Below, piece by piece: positions 59,476-64,000 of a stretch of 64,000 nucleotides of DNA; position 1 is the first letter of the stretch, and each line of letters begins with the position of its first letter. The position numbers and the translations under genes were made by a program. Below the pieces are notes generated by a model, which saw only the letters and a list, made by a program, of their open reading frames with translations, ran no database searches and was not told the DNA's origin. The stretch lies in the NCBI GenBank assembly GCA_006503475.1, contig RSEH01000203.1, forward strand, positions 24,376 to 88,375, in the 5' to 3' direction. The DNA comes from Stentor roeselii. Taxonomy: Eukaryota; Ciliophora; Heterotrichea; Heterotrichida; Stentoridae.

Positions 59476-61539
59476 ATGTCAGCCTCAGGATCTATTTCCG
59501 ACTTTTACGACTTTTCTACCAAGCTATGCCAACGAATAGACAACTCAACTGACAAATTTGTAGTCTCTTCTCTCGGAAAGCAAAGCTTAGGCAAGTCTTA
59601 CTTTTTAAATTCCATCTTCTCCAGATCAATTCCAACAAAAGACGGTCAACTAGTCTCAAAAGGAACGACTTGTTTTCATCATTTAAGAAACGGCGACTAT
59701 CACCTGCTTGACATGGAAGGCCTTGATAGTTCAGAAGGTTCCACTCAAAGAGATTATTTCAACTTCTTATTCGTCTTTTCAGTCTCTGATCTTATTCTTC
59801 TTCAAGTCTCACATCAAGACTTGGAAAATAGGAAGTTTATTGACCACTTCTCATTCATGTGGTTTCAGTCGTTCTGCCCGATTAAAAGAACTTTTTTTGA
59901 GTTCAGAGTGAAAATTCCGAAGATTGTTTTGCTGGTTAAAGACCCTAGATGGGACACTGACACTCCAGCGACTTTCAATGAGTATGAAAAACTTGTCTGT
60001 GATTTTCAGAAAAAAGTTATGCAAAATTTTGAAGACTATTGTAATGCAGTAGAGCCTTTTTACCAGGAAACTCTTGAATTAGCAGAGATTCAAAGATTTA
60101 AAAATAGAAAATGGCTAGATGAAAAGGACTTTGAGTTCAAAATTGAAAAGTTTTTTGTTGTTTTTTATCAGAAAGTCGGATTTGGAAAGAGTAAAAGGAT
60201 TCAGTATTACTCTATGAAGAAAAAGCAAGATCTTATTGAAATAAAACCAAGTAAATTTAAGGCATTGATTAAAATTATTGATGGTTTTAAAAAAGAATTT
60301 ATTGATGGAGCTTACAAAAAAATATATAGAAGCTCTGAGCTTTCAATTCAAATGATGTCATTTAACTTGCTTCCAAACTATGAAAAATATCAAGGCGTTG
60401 AAATAAATAAAAGATGGATTTGTGATCATGTTTTTTTAGAAGTGATGAATGACTTCACATATAGCATGACTAACCATGAGGCAATTTTAATATTTTTAGA
60501 AAGGTTTAATACTATTTCGAAAGAGATATCCAGCATATTTCAAAATTGCGAATATAAAGCTCAAAGCTGGATTTTTTACGATGATCCATCTCTTGATAAT
60601 TCACAAAAACTAAATTGCAAAGGCGTAACTGATGAAAACATATCAGAACTTCGAAAAATAATCCAAAAAAAAGAGATGCTCGATATTTATGACCTCATAA
60701 TAAAACATCTAAAACTCGTATCTTTGAAGAAGTTTTTAAATTTTTTCCCTTCAGAGTTAAACGTGCATCAAAACTTAGTGTTCAACACTTTCTTCTCCTT
60801 ATTTTTACTCGAAAACGAATCACTTGTAAAAGAACAGCTTTCGCTTCTAAACAGAAGAATTTTGCTAATCGAGTCCTGCATTTTCGACGACGAATCAAAA
60901 AAAATCCTGCAACTTTACTTCTCAAAGAAAATCAAACCTTTTGATTGCACTTTCTCAGTTCTCGAAAACCTTTACGATCAGCTCATTCAGTGTTTAAACA
61001 GAAAATCACGACAAATTCTGAACCATGATAAAGATTCTGAAGATTTTTATATATTATTGACAAATATTTTCAAATTTTCAGAGTTTGGTAAAAAATTTCT
61101 TCAATGCAAAACGATTTTTAAGCCTTATGCTGATTTATCAGTGAATGAAATAGAAAAAGCCATGAATTTGGTGAAGTCTTTCTTTAAATCAAAGTTTTCT
61201 TTACGAGAAGATGGTTTTTTTCTGAATAGATTTTCAAGAAGATCTGTAAAATTTATTATGATTGAAAGAGTCATTAGTCGAATCCCTGTTATTGGGTGGT
61301 TTTGGACAAGTGAACCAAGTAGAACTGTCTCACTTTATGAAACTTTTTATCCTGAAGCGAATTCGGTAATTATTTCAGCAAAAAGTTTTAAAATAGTCAT
61401 GAATGGATATGTTAAAGATGAAAGTATCACTGTTTTAAAGGATAGAGTGAAATATTACTCTCAATTCGAAGCTGAAATAGATGCAAAAGTTGAATCTTGT
61501 GTTAAGGTGTTTCTAATAATTGAAATAGCAAAGGTTTAG
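59476..61539 (+). CDS. GBP/dynamin-superfamily-like large GTPase
   Basis: This is a 687-aa protein. The G domain is at about 20-230: P-loop SLGKQSLGKSYFLN (Gly34 to Ser41), G2 Thr in SKGTT (64-65), G3 LLDMEGLDSS (79-82, DxEG as in guanylate-binding proteins rather than DxxG with Pro), and a G4-like LLVKDPRWD. The rest is helical, as expected for a GBP or dynamin stalk. Near residue 600 a short hydrophobic piece, VISRIPVIGWFW, could insert into membrane. Such proteins remodel or coat membranes; in animals GBPs act in cell-autonomous defence, a role not demonstrable here. It lies 280 bp beyond the last MORN relic. Confidence 0.85.
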   Translation: MSASGSISDFYDFSTKLCQRIDNSTDKFVVSSLGKQSLGKSYFLNSIFSRSIPTKDGQLVSKGTTCFHHLRNGDYHLLDMEGLDSSEGSTQRDYFNFLFVFSVSDLILLQVSHQDLENRKFIDHFSFMWFQSFCPIKRTFFEFRVKIPKIVLLVKDPRWDTDTPATFNEYEKLVCDFQKKVMQNFEDYCNAVEPFYQETLELAEIQRFKNRKWLDEKDFEFKIEKFFVVFYQKVGFGKSKRIQYYSMKKKQDLIEIKPSKFKALIKIIDGFKKEFIDGAYKKIYRSSELSIQMMSFNLLPNYEKYQGVEINKRWICDHVFLEVMNDFTYSMTNHEAILIFLERFNTISKEISSIFQNCEYKAQSWIFYDDPSLDNSQKLNCKGVTDENISELRKIIQKKEMLDIYDLIIKHLKLVSLKKFLNFFPSELNVHQNLVFNTFFSLFLLENESLVKEQLSLLNRRILLIESCIFDDESKKILQLYFSKKIKPFDCTFSVLENLYDQLIQCLNRKSRQILNHDKDSEDFYILLTNIFKFSEFGKKFLQCKTIFKPYADLSVNEIEKAMNLVKSFFKSKFSLREDGFFLNRFSRRSVKFIMIERVISRIPVIGWFWTSEPSRTVSLYETFYPEANSVIISAKSFKIVMNGYVKDESITVLKDRVKYYSQFEAEIDAKVESCVKVFLIIEIAKV

Positions 61540-62090
61540 TTTAATAGTTTTAAGTTAGGATAGAATTTTTGAATTATACTGGATTAGCTTTGATTTAAGT
61601 TGAGAAATTATTAGAAAGGCCTGTTTAGATATTTTAAAATAAGTATTTCTTGGAGTTTTCATATAGAAAATAATCAGTATTACATTATAATCTAAGCTCT
61701 ATCTCTTTGAATGTCATTGAGCTGATATTTTTTTAAGAATTTAAATGATGACGAAATGGTCTTTTAAATTATAGCTTGGAAAAAAATTTACTGATTAATT
61801 TACATTTTGGTGCTTCTATATTGTTAATTCATTAATAAATCAAAAGATGATTTTTTGATTCATGCTTATGAATTAAAGTTTTATTTTCCATGATCTTTGA
61901 ATTGATATAGATGATTTTGAGACTAGAGTGATTGAATAAACACTTATCCAATTTTCTTTATTTTCAAAATTAAAGTTTTTAAGCGAATATGATTTCATTA
62001 TTTTAGTTCTACAATTATTTATTCACATGATATTTAGGTAATTAGGTGGATTAGCAGGAGATGAAAAGAAAGTGTCCTTTATTGTTTATT

Positions 62091-62192
62091 TTAGAGGCAA
62101 TTACTGGAATAAGGTTGCAGCTCGTCCTGCATGAAAGTGCCATCTATATATGCACTAACTCCAGGAAACCAAGAAGAAGACACATAAGCCAT
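62091..62192 (-). CDS. Possible 33-aa micro-protein
   Basis: An ATG at 62192, preceded by TTTATA, opens 33 codons to TAA. The product begins MAYVSSSWFPG, includes AYIDGTFMQDEL, and ends SSNCL. It stands out because its base composition and residue mix (Trp, Pro, Gly, Asp, no Lys runs) are coding-like inside very AT-rich DNA. It could be a real small gene, a decayed exon, or chance. Confidence 0.3.
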   Translation of the reverse strand: MAYVSSSWFPGVSAYIDGTFMQDELQPYSSNCL

Positions 62193-62244
62193 TATAAAGT
62201 TTGATCGATTATAATTAGTTTTACAAAGTATTTATATTATATTT

Positions 62245-62360
62245 CAACTATATTCTAATATATCTATATTATAATAATTATTTAGAATATCTTTATATTA
62301 TAATGTGTCTATATTATAATTATTATCAATGTCTATATTCCAATATGTCGATATTCAAAG
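62245..62360. repeat. Degenerate A/T-rich repeat
   Basis: Short units close to TCTATATTATAAT recur about five times with variable spacing, the last ones with C/G changes (CTATATTCCAATATG). Non-coding. Confidence 0.7.
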
Positions 62361-62698
62361 TCAACTTTTCATCAGATATTTTGAAAAAACTTAAATTTTC
62401 AAAGTTTCTTAAATATTTCTAAAAGATTAAATAATTTCAATGCCTTCTGTGGACTTATATTAAAAAATTTTTAAATCTTGTCAATTTCAAAATCTTCTTT
62501 ATTCAAATGATAATTAATCCTTCTTAAGCATAACTTATTATCAATATCGCCTCCCAGCTATTCCAAATTTCCAATCATTCTTAATCATCTATAAAAAACC
62601 TGAAATAAAATCGTTTTCCAAATAATCTTAACAAATAAATAATAACTCTAGTTTATCCTACAGAATGATATAATATCTGAGAGTAAATCTAAATATAA

Positions 62699-64000
62699 AT
62701 GGTTAACTTGATCACCTTCTTATCTTTGAGCCTTCTTCAGTTCCAGGCTCAAAGTTCAGATTGCAAGTTAAATGCTGAAACAAAAACATCAGTATTGACA
62801 ATCTTCAATCTGATGGTAAAAAAATCTTCATTGACTGACATAATTTCATTTTCAGAAAAAAATTCTGTGATCATATCTTCACAATCTTCAAATGACCTAG
62901 AGTCTTTATATAAGCTTTACTTCACCCGAGGCGGTACCTTTGAAATCATCTTAAACTGCAATGATTCCGAAGACATGTTAAAAGTTTATGTTTCAGAACT
63001 GGTCTACCACATTTCATTCTCAACAGAAACTAATGAAATCCCTTCAACAACAAGAGATTATTTTCAAATTCTTGTAAACTTTCCTTATCCTCAACTAAAT
63101 CATTTAAAATACGACTGCAGCTTGACACTAGTTGATACGAATTTCAATGAAAATATAAAAAGTCAACTTTTAAGAACGGAACCTGATGATCACTGTGAAT
63201 TCAAGAATTTAATGATAAGTCAATCAGGAACTTTTCGCATTAAAGTAAGAATAATTGTCTTAGATCAAAGTATCGAAGTTTATAAAACTGATAGTTTCAC
63301 TCAACCATTTAACATAAAAAGTTCTATTGAAAATATAGAAATTAGTCAAGATTCTGTCAATTTATTCGAGAAAAATTGCTTGATTTTAAGTGTTAAAGGG
63401 GAAAATAATAAAGATTTCCTTGATGGATGTACTTTAACTGCTGTTATTGGAAGGAATCATTTGTTTGAATGGAATGATCATGAAAAGGTTCTTGGGAATA
63501 AGAAATCTTTTTGCATTTTTGCGAATGATACTGATGATAAAAGACTCGTCTTTCAAGCTGCTTCTTTAGACAATAGCTCAGTTTATAACAAAACCTTTTC
63601 AGTTAAAGTCACTCCTGCCAAAATCATCCTGGATATTCCTGAATTTATTTACAAAGAAGAAAGTAATTTAACAAACCCTTTCGATGCAATGTTGCGGTTT
63701 CAAACCGCATCAAACAAAGATATAAAAATGAATGAATTAAAAGAACCAGTTTTACTAAAACTTTCATTAACGAATTTATCAGAGACTTTGAATAACACCC
63801 TAAAAATTGGGAAAAATATTTATCCTGATGGGATCCATTTATTTTACCTTCCATTAGAAAATCCTTGGAAGATAGAAAATATTTCAATTAGCTCTTCAGA
63901 AAGATTTTTTTTTAACATAACATCAGAAAATTTTTTTACTCATACAGCCTCTCGAGTACTTCAAACAAATGAAAATAATGAAGAAATTAGCAATTATTTT
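62699..64000 (+). CDS. Secreted or membrane-anchored protein, N-terminal 434 codons
   Basis: An ATG in the context ATATAAATG opens a frame that remains open to the right edge, so the C-terminus is missing. Residues 1-19 (MVNLITFLSLSLLQFQAQS) form a typical signal peptide with cleavage likely after AQS. The mature part is beta-rich, with paired Cys (DCKLN, ILNCND, YDCSLTLVD, DDHCEF, KNCLIL, DGCTLTA, SFCIF) and many NxS/T sites, as in an extracellular repeat protein. A REJ-like or immunoglobulin-like surface protein is possible, but I see no diagnostic motif. Confidence 0.75.
   Translation, partial: MVNLITFLSLSLLQFQAQSSDCKLNAETKTSVLTIFNLMVKKSSLTDIISFSEKNSVIISSQSSNDLESLYKLYFTRGGTFEIILNCNDSEDMLKVYVSELVYHISFSTETNEIPSTTRDYFQILVNFPYPQLNHLKYDCSLTLVDTNFNENIKSQLLRTEPDDHCEFKNLMISQSGTFRIKVRIIVLDQSIEVYKTDSFTQPFNIKSSIENIEISQDSVNLFEKNCLILSVKGENNKDFLDGCTLTAVIGRNHLFEWNDHEKVLGNKKSFCIFANDTDDKRLVFQAASLDNSSVYNKTFSVKVTPAKIILDIPEFIYKEESNLTNPFDAMLRFQTASNKDIKMNELKEPVLLKLSLTNLSETLNNTLKIGKNIYPDGIHLFYLPLENPWKIENISISSSERFFFNITSENFFTHTASRVLQTNENNEEISNYF

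Larger units (their letters stand above)
61540..62698. other. AT-rich intergenic region with A/T repeats
   Basis: 1.16 kb. It holds a 33-codon minus-strand ORF at 62091-62192 and a run of degenerate TCTATATTATAAT-like repeats at about 62245-62360. No RNA gene was seen. Confidence 0.6.

Noticed and set aside
1-64000. Non-standard genetic code as in many ciliates
   Set aside because: TAA, TAG and TGA all terminate well-conserved genes, and Trp and Gln positions use normal codons. The few in-frame stops are in copies with other decay, except copy B.
1-64000. tRNA or rRNA genes
   Set aside because: I looked for tRNA B-box-like GGTTCGANTCC and for GC-rich rRNA blocks and saw none; a covariance-model search would be needed to exclude them.

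Overview
The window is compact, AT-rich nuclear DNA from a ciliate, most likely a heterotrich close to Stentor. Three observations support this. TAA, TAG and TGA all end reading frames while TGG encodes Trp, so the code looks standard. A tubulin-tyrosine-ligase-like gene is interrupted by a single 15-nt GT...AG intron (18030-18044), a size typical of heterotrichs. The gene content is alveolate: CDPKs, a PKG with four cyclic-nucleotide-binding domains, TTLL, SHIPPO-repeat, MORN and FYVE-like proteins. I have no database match; the organism call is inference from these features.

Region 1 (1-33.8 kb) is mostly conserved cell-biology genes with very short gaps. In order: a Ser/Pro-rich coiled-coil protein cut by the window edge; a tandem pair of multi-pass membrane proteins; a coiled-coil protein; an unidentified 481-aa protein; an eroded EF-hand gene; an FYVE-like/coiled-coil protein; an 878-aa PKG; a 64-aa ORF; an eroded coiled-coil gene; ANKRD13; a TTLL polyglutamylase; a CDPK with eroded EF-hands; a small membrane protein; SF3B2; a CDPK-derived pseudokinase; a canonical CDPK; a RING-CH E3; a small basic protein; NDC80; a minisatellite; an unidentified protein; a DENN-domain protein; a SHIPPO-repeat protein; and an unidentified protein. 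Several co-oriented neighbours are separated by only 0-22 bp.

Region 2 (34.9-59.2 kb) is a tandem array of one gene family: 10 intact copies, 2 nearly complete but disrupted copies and 4 decayed relics, on both strands. Each protein of about 390-450 aa has MORN repeats at both ends around a central region of about 230 aa that I do not recognise. The copies fall into subfamilies that partly follow strand and position, and a two-gene module seems to have been copied as a block. This array is the most unusual content of the window.

Region 3 (59.4-64 kb) has a GBP/dynamin-superfamily-like GTPase, an AT-rich gap with a 33-codon ORF, and the first 434 codons of a secreted or membrane-anchored protein that runs off the end.

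The first region combines calcium and cGMP signalling (PKG, three CDPK-type genes) with cytoskeletal, ciliary and mitotic functions (TTLL, SHIPPO, NDC80). No shared pathway can be proven from adjacency. No rRNA, tRNA, CRISPR array or transposase was seen.
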